A stretch of DNA of 64,000 nucleotides from Herbaspirillum sp. meg3 (lineage in GTDB: Bacteria > Pseudomonadota > Gammaproteobacteria > Burkholderiales > Burkholderiaceae_D), in NCBI RefSeq assembly GCF_002257565.1, contig NZ_CP022736.1, positions 1,302,001 to 1,366,000 on the forward strand, read 5' to 3'. Below, one piece after another: positions 17,210 to 24,768 of this stretch. The notes below the pieces were generated by a model. It saw only the letters and a list, made by a program, of their open reading frames with translations, searched no databases and was not told the origin of the DNA. Numbering within the stretch: the stretch's first letter is position 1; each line of letters starts with the position of its first letter. The position numbers and the translations under genes were made by a program.

Positions 17210-19794
17210 TGACTACTCCTCCTTCTCCGGTCGTGGCGGTGGCGAAGAAAGCCGCCGCTGCATCCTCGGCGCCGCGCCGTTTGCTCGGTCTGGCTTCGCC
17301 GTTGCAGTTGTCGGTGGGCCTCGCAGCGTTTGTTGCGGTGTGCTGTCTGGCACTGACCGTCAACAGTTATTACGTGTTCGTGCTGACCAGCATCGCTCTG
17401 ATGGCGATGGTCGGCATCGGTCTCAATGTTCTGCTTGGTTTGACCGGACAGGTGTCGTTCGGGCATATCGGTTTTTACGCCATCGGTGCTTACACCGTGG
17501 CGATTCTCACGACCAAATTCGGCGTCAGCTTCTGGATGGCGTGGCCGCTGGCGGCCTTGATCGCTGGTGCGTTGGGTGCATTGCTGGCCTTGCCTGCGCT
17601 GCGCGTAAAGGGACCTTATCTGGCGATGATCACGATTGCGTTCAGCTTCATCGTGCAGCATGCCATCATTGAAATGCGCGAACTCACCGGCGGTCAGAAC
17701 GGCATCATGAGTATTGCCGCACCGGGGTTTGGTGGCGTCGTGCAGGGCGAACGCGGTATCGCGTTATTGGCGATCTGCAGTGCCGCCGTTTTGCTCGCTG
17801 CGTTCTGCTGGCTGGCACGCGGTACCTGGGGCGCTGCAATGCGCGCCGTCAAGGACAGCGAGACCGCATCCGAATCCATCGGTCTCAATCCATTGGTGAT
17901 CAAGACCGTCGCCTTCGCCGTGTCGGCCATGCTGGCGGGTCTTGCGGGTGGATTGTTTGCGCCATTGTCGACGTTCGTCACGCCGGATACCTTCGGCTTC
18001 ATGCAGTCGATTCTGTTCGTGCTGGTGGTTGTGGTGGGTGGTGCGGGTTCCACCATGGGTCCGCTGATCGGGGCGATCATCGTTGGCGTCTTGCCGGAAT
18101 TGCTGTCGAGTCTGGAAGATTATCGTCTGCTGTTTTTCGGTGGCTTGCTGTTGCTGGTGTTGTGGATTGCGCCGGACGGTGTAATCGGCATGCTGCGCCA
18201 GCTTGCTCAAAAAATAGTCAGGAAGCCAGCTATCGTGAATGGCGTCATGACACCGTCGTTCGACGATGTGCCGCAAGGACTGCACCAGGCGGTATTGCCG
18301 CAACGCGATCGCCGTACTTTGCGCGCAGACGGTCTGACGATGATTTTCGGCGGTGTGCGCGCGGTCGGCGATCTGAGTTTCGATGTTCCGGCTGCGGCTG
18401 TCACCAGCCTGATCGGCCCCAATGGTGCGGGCAAAACCACAGCGCTGAACATGCTGAGCGGCTTCTACAAACCGTCGCTGGGCGGCTTCTCGTTGCAGGA
18501 TAAACCGCTCGCCGGCTTGTCTGCTTTCCGCATTGCACGTCATGGTGTTGCGCGTACCTATCAGACCTCGCAACTGTTCGGCACGCTGACGGTGGAAGAC
18601 AACGTCGCGCTGGCCATGGCCAAGGGCAAACTCGGCGGTCTGCTCAACGCCGGCCGTTTCAGCGCTGTCGCTATTCGTGAGCGCAGTCGTGAGCTGCTGG
18701 CGTATTGCGGCTACGAAGGCGCGGTCGATATTCCCTCTGCCGATCTCGCGCACGTTGACCGTCGTCTGGTGGAAATTGCGCGCGCACTGGCGACCGATCC
18801 CGATGTCCTGCTGCTAGACGAACCAGCCGCCGGCCTGTCGCGTGAAGACAAGGAAAAACTGGCGCGCCTGCTGCAACGCATCGCTGCTGCCGGCATCAGC
18901 GTGGTACTGGTGGAACACGACATGTCGCTGGTGATGGACATCTCGGATCGCATCGTCGTGCTCGACGCGGGTCAGCGCCTGGCGCTCGGTACGCCGCAAG
19001 AGATTCAGGACAATCCAGCCGTACGCCAGGCCTATCTCGGCGAAGCAATGCAGGCCGAAGCACGTATCCGTGGCAGCCGCTGCGGCAAGGAATTGCTCGG
19101 CGTCGGCGAGCTGGTCACGGGTTACGGTGCGGAACCTGTCCTGCACGGCATCAACCTGCAAGTGAAGCAGGGCGAGATGGTAGCGCTGCTGGGTGCCAAC
19201 GGCGCAGGCAAGTCGACGCTGATGCGCGCACTCTCCGGTTTGCATCGCCCGGTGCGCGGCGGCATCCACGTCGGCGGCGTCAACCTGATGCATCTGCGCG
19301 CCGAAGAAATCGTCAAGCATGGCGTAGTGCTGGTGCCGGAAGGCCGCCAGGTTTTCCCCGAACTGAGCGTGCTGGACAATATCCGCCTCGGCGCCTTCCT
19401 CTATCCCAAAGACATGGACACACGCGTCGAGGAAATGCTTACCCGTTTTCCGCGTTTGCGCGAGCGCCTGTATCATCGTGCAGGCCTGCTATCCGGCGGT
19501 GAGCAGCAAATGCTGGCGGTGGCGCGCGGGCTGATGTCGCGGCCGCGCATCCTGTTGCTGGATGAACCATCGCTCGGCCTTGCGCCGAAGGTAATCGCAG
19601 AATTATTTGCCGCACTGGATGCTTTGCGCGACGAAGACATGACCATCCTGCTGGTCGATCAGATGGCGGCGCTGGCGCTGGCATTGGCCGACCGCGCCTA
19701 TGTGATCGAAGGCGGCCGCGTCGTCGCCGAAGGCCGCGCTGCAGAAATCGCCGCCAACGATGCGCTGGCAAAAGCCTATCTGGGCGGACACTGA
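17206..19794 (+). CDS. triple-fusion ABC importer subunit: LivM-like permease plus LivG-like and LivF-like ATPases
   Basis: One uninterrupted 862-residue frame carries three usual Liv proteins. Residues 1-330 are a LivM-like permease (GLNVLLGLTGQVSFGHIGFY, then GPYLAMITIAFSF). A linker is followed by ATPase 1 (about 365-615), with Walker A GPNGAGKT at 404-411 and VLLLDEPAAGLS with a downstream VLVEHDMSLVMDISDRIVVL. ATPase 2 (about 625-862) has GANGAGKS at 663-670, the signature LLSGGEQQM, and LLLDEPSLGLAPKV. LivM-LivG fusions are familiar; including LivF as well is less common. Both ATPases keep their motifs, so one copy each of this protein and LivH would make a complete importer. Confidence 0.92.
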   Translation: MMTTPPSPVVAVAKKAAAASSAPRRLLGLASPLQLSVGLAAFVAVCCLALTVNSYYVFVLTSIALMAMVGIGLNVLLGLTGQVSFGHIGFYAIGAYTVAILTTKFGVSFWMAWPLAALIAGALGALLALPALRVKGPYLAMITIAFSFIVQHAIIEMRELTGGQNGIMSIAAPGFGGVVQGERGIALLAICSAAVLLAAFCWLARGTWGAAMRAVKDSETASESIGLNPLVIKTVAFAVSAMLAGLAGGLFAPLSTFVTPDTFGFMQSILFVLVVVVGGAGSTMGPLIGAIIVGVLPELLSSLEDYRLLFFGGLLLLVLWIAPDGVIGMLRQLAQKIVRKPAIVNGVMTPSFDDVPQGLHQAVLPQRDRRTLRADGLTMIFGGVRAVGDLSFDVPAAAVTSLIGPNGAGKTTALNMLSGFYKPSLGGFSLQDKPLAGLSAFRIARHGVARTYQTSQLFGTLTVEDNVALAMAKGKLGGLLNAGRFSAVAIRERSRELLAYCGYEGAVDIPSADLAHVDRRLVEIARALATDPDVLLLDEPAAGLSREDKEKLARLLQRIAAAGISVVLVEHDMSLVMDISDRIVVLDAGQRLALGTPQEIQDNPAVRQAYLGEAMQAEARIRGSRCGKELLGVGELVTGYGAEPVLHGINLQVKQGEMVALLGANGAGKSTLMRALSGLHRPVRGGIHVGGVNLMHLRAEEIVKHGVVLVPEGRQVFPELSVLDNIRLGAFLYPKDMDTRVEEMLTRFPRLRERLYHRAGLLSGGEQQMLAVARGLMSRPRILLLDEPSLGLAPKVIAELFAALDALRDEDMTILLVDQMAALALALADRAYVIEGGRVVAEGRAAEIAANDALAKAYLGGH

Positions 19795-19803
19795 AAAGGA
19801 CGT

Positions 19804-20187
19804 ATGGAACACGAGATCAACCGGCCGGAAGTCGTCGCCGAAGTCACAGCCGCTTTTGAGCGTTACGAATACGCGCTGGTCAACAACGACCTCGCCATCC
19901 TGGACGAGCTGTTCTGGAACAGTCCGCACACCTTGCGTTACGGCGCCACCGAAAACCTGATCGGTTACGATACCATTCAGGCTTTCCGCAACAGCCGCTC
20001 GCCCAAGAATCTGGCACGCGACTTGCGTCAGACCGTGATCACCACGTATGGCCGTGACTACGCCACCGCCAACACCGAATTCACCAAAGCCGGTGAAGCA
20101 CGCATCGGTCGCCAGAGCCACACCTGGCTGCGCTTGCCGCAAGGCTGGCGGATCGTGGCGGCGCATGTGTCGTGGATGGATAATTAA
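19804..20187 (+). CDS. hpxZ: HpxZ/AtzH-like NTF2-fold protein (DUF3225)
   Basis: The 127-residue protein matches the oxalurate-catabolism HpxZ / AtzH family. It has EVTAAFERYEYALVNNDLAI, then LFWNSPHTLRYGATENLIGY, FRNSRSP and a C-terminal GWRIVAAHVSWMD. In Klebsiella, hpxZ sits with the oxamate amidohydrolase hpxW in the hpx purine-nitrogen cluster, and AtzH relatives accompany AtzE/AtzF-type amidases. The fold is a SnoaL-like barrel. It lies 9 bases after the transporter fusion and 27 bases before the HpxW-like gene, so it is co-transcribed with both. Confidence 0.75.
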   Translation: MEHEINRPEVVAEVTAAFERYEYALVNNDLAILDELFWNSPHTLRYGATENLIGYDTIQAFRNSRSPKNLARDLRQTVITTYGRDYATANTEFTKAGEARIGRQSHTWLRLPQGWRIVAAHVSWMDN

Positions 20188-20214
20188 AGACAAGAACATC
20201 AGGAGTCCGAAACT

Positions 20215-21804
20215 ATGTTGTATAGCAAGACTTGCATCGGTGGCATGGTCACCGCACCTCATCACCTCGCCGCGCAAGCAGGCGCCGCCGTATTGCGCGA
20301 AGGCGGTAATGCCGTCGAAGCCATGGTAGCCGCTGCGGCAGCCATTGCCGTGGTGTATCCGCACATGAACGGCATCGGCGGCGACGGCTTCTGGGTCATC
20401 AGCGAACCCGGCCGCGATCCGGTGGCGGTGCAAGCCTGCGGCCAGTCGGCTGCACTGGCAACCAAGGATTTCTACGCACAACATGGCGACGCTGCGATTC
20501 CGACGCGTGGCCCGCGTGCTGCGCTGACCGTGGCCGGTGCTGTCGGCGGCTGGGCGGCGGCGCTGGATGTCGCCAAAGGCTGGGGCAAGAGTTTGCCGGT
20601 GTCGCGCCTGCTGGCCGATGCGATTCATCACGCGACTGCCGGCGTGCCGGTGACGCGCTCGCAAGCCGAACTGACGCATGACAAGTGGGATGAACTCAAG
20701 GATCAGCCGGGCTTTGCCGAGACCTATGCGGCACAGGGCGCGCCTGCACTGGGCGATATTCTCAAACAACCGGCGCTGGCGGCAACACTGTCGCGTCTGG
20801 CTGAAGCCGGTCTCGATGATTACTATCGCGGTGATCTGGCGCAAAAGCTGGCCGCCGGTCTGGAGCAGGCCGGCAGCCCTTTGCGTGCCGCCGACCTCGC
20901 AGCGTATCGCGCGCAAGTGGTCAAGCCGCTGATGGTGCAGATGAAGTCCGGCAGTATCTACAACCTGCCGCCGCCGACGCAGGGCGTATCGGCGTTGATG
21001 ATCCTGGGTCTGTTTGATCGCCTGGGCATAACACAGGCGCAGGCAGACGGCTTTGAACACATCCACGGTCTGGTTGAAGCGACTAAGCGCGCCTTCATTC
21101 TGCGTAATAAATATGTGACCGACACGGCGCACATGTCGGTCAATGCCGCCGACTGGCTGTTGCCCGATGCCTTGGATCGTGAAGCCGCGCAGATCGACAT
21201 GCAGCGCGCCGCGCCCTGGCCGCACGTGCCGAAGCCGGGCGACACCATCTGGATGGGGGCCGCGGATGCGCAGGGCCGGGTGGTCAGCTATATACAGAGT
21301 ATTTTCTGGGAATTCGGCAGCGGCGTGGTGCCATCAGGCACCGGCGTGGTGTGGCAAAACCGCGGCGCCAGCTTCACGCTTGACGACGGCGCCAATCAAC
21401 TGCAACCGGGCAAGCTGCCATTCCACACGCTCAATCCCTCGCTGGCGCGCCTCAAGGACGGCCGCACGCTGGCCTACGGCACGATGGGCGGCGAAGGTCA
21501 GCCGCAGACGCAGGCCGCGGTGTACAGCCGCCATATCCTGTTCGGACAAAACATGCAGGCGGCAGTCAGTGCGCCGCGCTGGTTGCTCGGTCGTACCTGG
21601 GGTGCCGCATCCACCAATCTGAAGCTGGAAGGACGGGTGCCGGAGCAGGTGGTTGATGCGTTGAAGCGGGCCGGCCATGACGTCGAAATCGTCGCTGACT
21701 ACACCGACATGATGGGGCATGCGGGTGCTGTGTGCGTCCATCCGGGTGGCTTGATTGAAGGCGCCACCGACCCGCGCGCCGACGGAATTTGCGCCGGCGT
21801 CTGA
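20215..21804 (+). CDS. hpxW: gamma-glutamyltransferase-family Ntn hydrolase, HpxW-like (oxamate amidohydrolase type)
   Basis: The 529-residue cytoplasmic protein has no signal peptide. The large-subunit half has GAAVLREGGNAVEAMVAAAA, then YPHMNGIGGDGFWVI. The predicted autocleavage and nucleophile residue is Thr344, in GDTIWMGAADAQGRVVSYIQ. The small-subunit half has GKLPFHTLNPSLARL. Lack of a leader and the HpxZ neighbour favour HpxW, which hydrolyses oxamate to oxalate and ammonia, over true periplasmic gamma-glutamyltransferase. It is the last gene of the rightward operon; a hairpin terminator follows at 21832. The exact substrate is inferred. Confidence 0.7.
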   Translation: MLYSKTCIGGMVTAPHHLAAQAGAAVLREGGNAVEAMVAAAAAIAVVYPHMNGIGGDGFWVISEPGRDPVAVQACGQSAALATKDFYAQHGDAAIPTRGPRAALTVAGAVGGWAAALDVAKGWGKSLPVSRLLADAIHHATAGVPVTRSQAELTHDKWDELKDQPGFAETYAAQGAPALGDILKQPALAATLSRLAEAGLDDYYRGDLAQKLAAGLEQAGSPLRAADLAAYRAQVVKPLMVQMKSGSIYNLPPPTQGVSALMILGLFDRLGITQAQADGFEHIHGLVEATKRAFILRNKYVTDTAHMSVNAADWLLPDALDREAAQIDMQRAAPWPHVPKPGDTIWMGAADAQGRVVSYIQSIFWEFGSGVVPSGTGVVWQNRGASFTLDDGANQLQPGKLPFHTLNPSLARLKDGRTLAYGTMGGEGQPQTQAAVYSRHILFGQNMQAAVSAPRWLLGRTWGAASTNLKLEGRVPEQVVDALKRAGHDVEIVADYTDMMGHAGAVCVHPGGLIEGATDPRADGICAGV

Positions 21805-21831
21805 GTTCGGCAGTCAGAGTGTTGTTTTCCT

Positions 21832-21859
21832 GAAAGTCGCCCGCTGTGCGGGCGATTTC
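21832..21859 (+). terminator. rho-independent terminator after the hpxW-like gene
   Basis: GAAAGTCGCCCGC (21832-21844) pairs with GCGGGCGATTTC (21848-21859) around TGT, and T-rich sequence follows. It lies 28 bases after the stop codon. Confidence 0.8.
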
Positions 21860-21944
21860 TGTTTACAGGCCTGTTTACTAGGGGCGGCGCAATAGAGAGT
21901 GCATTCCGAGCGGTATGGCGCGCCATCGCGTTGCTTATAGAAAA

Positions 21945-21974
21945 TTGTCAAAATGGCATTTTATTTTTTGACAA
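21945..21974. promoter_or_regulatory. inverted repeat in the AT-rich promoter region of the GGDEF gene
   Basis: TTGTCAAAA (21945-21953) and TTTTGACAA (21966-21974) form a perfect 9-base inverted repeat. It lies in an AT-rich stretch within the 318-base gap before the GGDEF gene. This is a plausible repressor site. Apart from this and the terminator at 21832, I see no gene in the gap. Confidence 0.4.
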
Positions 21975-22122
21975 CAAATCATTTATTGCTCCAACTACAA
22001 TTCAGCAGCTAATATTTCGTTGTCCCTTACAAAAAACAACGAACTTTCCGGGACACTTTGGCAAGATCCGCTTGATTGCGTCATTGCCTCCGGAATAATG
22101 TTGTAAAGCAGCTGGAGTCACT

Positions 22123-24270
22123 TTGAGCATAAAGAAAATCTCGTCGACGTTGAGCCTCTCATCATGGGTCACCCTCGGCGTGGTGCTGTCTGTGCTCATT
22201 ACGACCGTATCGGTATTGATTCTGGTTGACCAGTTTACCCGCAGCTATGCGCGCCGCGAAGCAGAAGCACGGCTCAATCAACTGGCCTGGCAGATGCAGG
22301 ATGCGCTGGATCGCAGCATGGCCGAGCGCTACATCGACGTCAAAATTTTGTCGCAGCGTCCTTCCGTGCGCGAAGCCAAAGACCCGGCGCGCATGCGCGC
22401 AGTCTTCAATGAACTTCAGAAAAACGTCCCCAACTACGCCTGGATAGGTTTTGCCACGCCGGACGGCAACGTCTTTGCCGCCGCCAACGGCATACTGGAA
22501 AACCAGAGCGTTGCGCAGCGGCCGTGGTTCCAACAGGCGCAGAAGGAATTCTTCGTCGGTGACTATCATCCCGCCGTCCTGCTGGAAAAGAAGCTACCGG
22601 TCATGAGCGATCCGTGGCGCTTCGTCGATATCGCTACACCGATCATGAGTCCGGACGGCCAGTTTCAGGGCGTACTCGGGGTACATCTGAGTTGGAATTG
22701 GGCGCGCGATCTCGCCAAGAAACTGCTCAATCCAGCCAACGATCGCTACGACGTCGAGATCATGATCGTGCGTGAAGACGGTACGGTCTTGCTCGGCCCA
22801 AAGGAATTGGAAGAAAAGAAAATCTCCAGCGACAGCTTCAAGGCATCGCTGCGTTTGCCTTCGGGGTCCTTGCGTGAGGTGAGCGAAACAGGTGAGCCTT
22901 ATCTGACCGGTTTTGCACGCACGGGTCTCAACAGCGAATACACAGAAATGAAATGGACCGTGCTGGTCCGCCAGCCGGAGCAGGTCGCCATGTCCGGCTT
23001 CAAGGAACTGGAGCGTCAGGTGCTGTTCGTCGGCTGCCTGGTAGGACTGGCGCTGATGCTGCTGGCCTTCTTCCTCACGCGTCGCCTGGTGTCGCCGATG
23101 AATGCGCTGAGCGCTGCGCTGGAACGCCGTGCGACCGGTGCCCAGGACGTCCACATCCCCATCGTCAGTACGTATTACGAAATCCAGCTGCTGTCGTCGA
23201 CGCTGTCAGCCATGGTGCAGCGTGAAGAAAACTATCTGCGTGAAGTGCGCTCGCTCAACGAAGGCCTTGAGCAGCGCGTAGAGGATCGCACCAGCCGCTT
23301 GCACGAAACCGCCATCGCGCTCCAGCAGTCGCTCGACAGTCAGCGCGAAAACCAGATCAAGCTGGAAGAAAGCGAAAACGAATTGCGCGCCATTCTGGAA
23401 AACGCCCATGATGCCTTCATCGCCATCGATGAAGACGGCATGGTGGTGGAATGGAATCGCCAGGCCGAGCAACTGCTTGGCTGGTCGCGCAAGGAAGCCT
23501 ACGGTCATGAACTGGCCGAGATGATCGTGCCGCCTGAACAGCGCGAATTGCATCGTCGCGGCATGAAGCATTTCCTCTCCACCGGTGAAGGCGTCGTGAT
23601 CAACAACCGTATCGAAATCAATGCACTGCGCCGCGACGGCAAAGAGCTGCCGGTTGAGATGACAGTCGGTTACGTGCAGCGCCGCACCGGCCATCTGTTC
23701 ATCGCCTTCCTGCACGACATCACGGATCGCCAGGCTTTCCGCCACTCATTGCAGGAAATGGCGTTGACCGACATCCTGACTGGCTTGCCAAACCGCCGTG
23801 CGTTTACGCAAAAATTGCCGGAAGCCATGGCGCGCGCCGTTCGCGAGCCGCAGCAGATGGGCTTGCTGTTCATGGATATCGATGGTTTCAAGGGCGTCAA
23901 CGATAAGTATGGCCATGAAGCCGGTGACGAACTGCTGGTGCAGTTTGCCGAGCGCCTGATTGATTCCGTGCGTGAAGTCGATACGGTAGCGCGACTGGCT
24001 GGTGACGAATTTACGGTCATTCTGGAGCGTTTGCACACCATCGCAGATGCCATGGCGGTAGCGGATAAAATCCTGCTGACAATGCGTCGCCCTTTCATCC
24101 TGAAGGCGGCAACCGTCAACGTATCCAGCAGTATCGGCGTCGCCATCTACGATCCGAACCAGCATACGACGCAAGACAGCCTGGTCGCACACGCCGACAA
24201 GGCCATGTACGCCGCCAAGAAGGCCGGCAAGAACCGCGTCGAATGGAGCACGGAAGAAAACACCGCTTAA
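22123..24270 (+). CDS. diguanylate cyclase with Cache, HAMP and PAS domains
   Basis: The 715-residue protein is read from a TTG start with GGAG five bases upstream. The order is: TM1 (about 14-35), a periplasmic double-Cache-like sensor (about 40-290, with RPWFQQAQKEFFVGDYHPAV), TM2 (about 300-320), HAMP and a coiled coil (to about 420), PAS (ILENAHDAFIAIDEDGMVVE, then LLGWSRKEAYG), and GGDEF (545-712). The active-site loop reads RLAGDEF (AGDEF at 626-630), a variant tolerated in active cyclases. An inhibitory RxxD site (REVD, 617-620) is present. No EAL domain follows. It should make cyclic di-GMP in response to an external small ligand. Confidence 0.9.
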   Translation: MSIKKISSTLSLSSWVTLGVVLSVLITTVSVLILVDQFTRSYARREAEARLNQLAWQMQDALDRSMAERYIDVKILSQRPSVREAKDPARMRAVFNELQKNVPNYAWIGFATPDGNVFAAANGILENQSVAQRPWFQQAQKEFFVGDYHPAVLLEKKLPVMSDPWRFVDIATPIMSPDGQFQGVLGVHLSWNWARDLAKKLLNPANDRYDVEIMIVREDGTVLLGPKELEEKKISSDSFKASLRLPSGSLREVSETGEPYLTGFARTGLNSEYTEMKWTVLVRQPEQVAMSGFKELERQVLFVGCLVGLALMLLAFFLTRRLVSPMNALSAALERRATGAQDVHIPIVSTYYEIQLLSSTLSAMVQREENYLREVRSLNEGLEQRVEDRTSRLHETAIALQQSLDSQRENQIKLEESENELRAILENAHDAFIAIDEDGMVVEWNRQAEQLLGWSRKEAYGHELAEMIVPPEQRELHRRGMKHFLSTGEGVVINNRIEINALRRDGKELPVEMTVGYVQRRTGHLFIAFLHDITDRQAFRHSLQEMALTDILTGLPNRRAFTQKLPEAMARAVREPQQMGLLFMDIDGFKGVNDKYGHEAGDELLVQFAERLIDSVREVDTVARLAGDEFTVILERLHTIADAMAVADKILLTMRRPFILKAATVNVSSSIGVAIYDPNQHTTQDSLVAHADKAMYAAKKAGKNRVEWSTEENTA

Positions 24271-24490
24271 TTGCTGTCTTTTCGGCTGCGCTTCTCCATC
24301 CTGTTTTTACTCTTCCCGCAGCACCGCGTTACGACCGGTGCGATCACTCCCTCGCATTTTTCCATGGCCTCGGCATTCCGCCGCTACGGTCGCTTGCTCG
24401 CCGGCCTCGCCAATTTTACTTTCTACAACTTCTGGAAGAGCGCAATCGGATCGTAAGGAGATTTGATTGCCTCATGACCGCGGCCGTTTG

Positions 24491-24507
24491 TTTACACAAA
24501 ATTTATA
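24491..24507 (+). promoter_or_regulatory. candidate KdpE-binding site of the kdp promoter
   Basis: TTTACACAAAATTTATA lies about 80 bases before the first small ORF of the kdp operon, in a 318-base gap with no other gene. It resembles the T-rich TTTATA...TTTACA element bound by KdpE in enterobacteria. This is similarity by eye only. Confidence 0.45.
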
Positions 24508-24588
24508 CCGCCCGCCGATAGTTTTATCCGGATTTGATGCTCTTCCCCATATCGTTTGCCTCGTAAGTAATCATCAAGGGAGTAGGAC

Positions 24589-24681
24589 ATGGATTTCGTA
24601 TATATCGGCGGCTTGCTGGCTTGCAGCGTCGCGATGTGGGCATTTGTCGTCGCCTGCAAAAAGCTGGAGGACATGCAATGA
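24589..24681 (+). CDS. 30-residue predicted membrane protein leading the kdp operon
   Basis: An ORF of 30 codons starts MDFVYIGGLLACSVAMWAFV, continues VACKKLEDMQ and stops. AAGGGAG lies 10-16 bases upstream. One hydrophobic helix is followed by a short charged tail. Its TGA overlaps the ATG of kdpF (ATGA), so the two should be translationally coupled. The position and one-helix design suggest an extra small Kdp-associated subunit. I recall similar unnamed peptides before kdpF in other proteobacteria, but cannot check conservation here. Confidence 0.6.
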   Translation: MDFVYIGGLLACSVAMWAFVVACKKLEDMQ

Positions 24682-24767
24682 GCGTCATGCAAATACTGGG
24701 GCTGGCCGTATCGGTCGGCCTGTTGGCGTACCTGGTTTACGCCCTGATCAAGCCGGAGGCCTTCTGA
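24678..24767 (+). CDS. kdpF: K+-transporting ATPase subunit KdpF
   Basis: The 29-residue peptide MSVMQILGLAVSVGLLAYLV continues YALIKPEAF. A single membrane helix and the 'ALxxPExF' ending are characteristic of KdpF, which stabilises the KdpABC complex. It overlaps the previous small ORF by 4 bases and ends 1 base before the kdpA start. Confidence 0.9.
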   Translation: MSVMQILGLAVSVGLLAYLVYALIKPEAF

Positions 24768-24768
24768 C

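Noticed and set aside
22002..22199. 65-codon minus-strand frame over the GGDEF start
   Set aside because: It overlaps the start of a well-supported gene and has no recognisable features.
24271..24456. 61-codon frame after the GGDEF gene
   Set aside because: No ribosome site; it starts immediately at the preceding stop and shows no family pattern.
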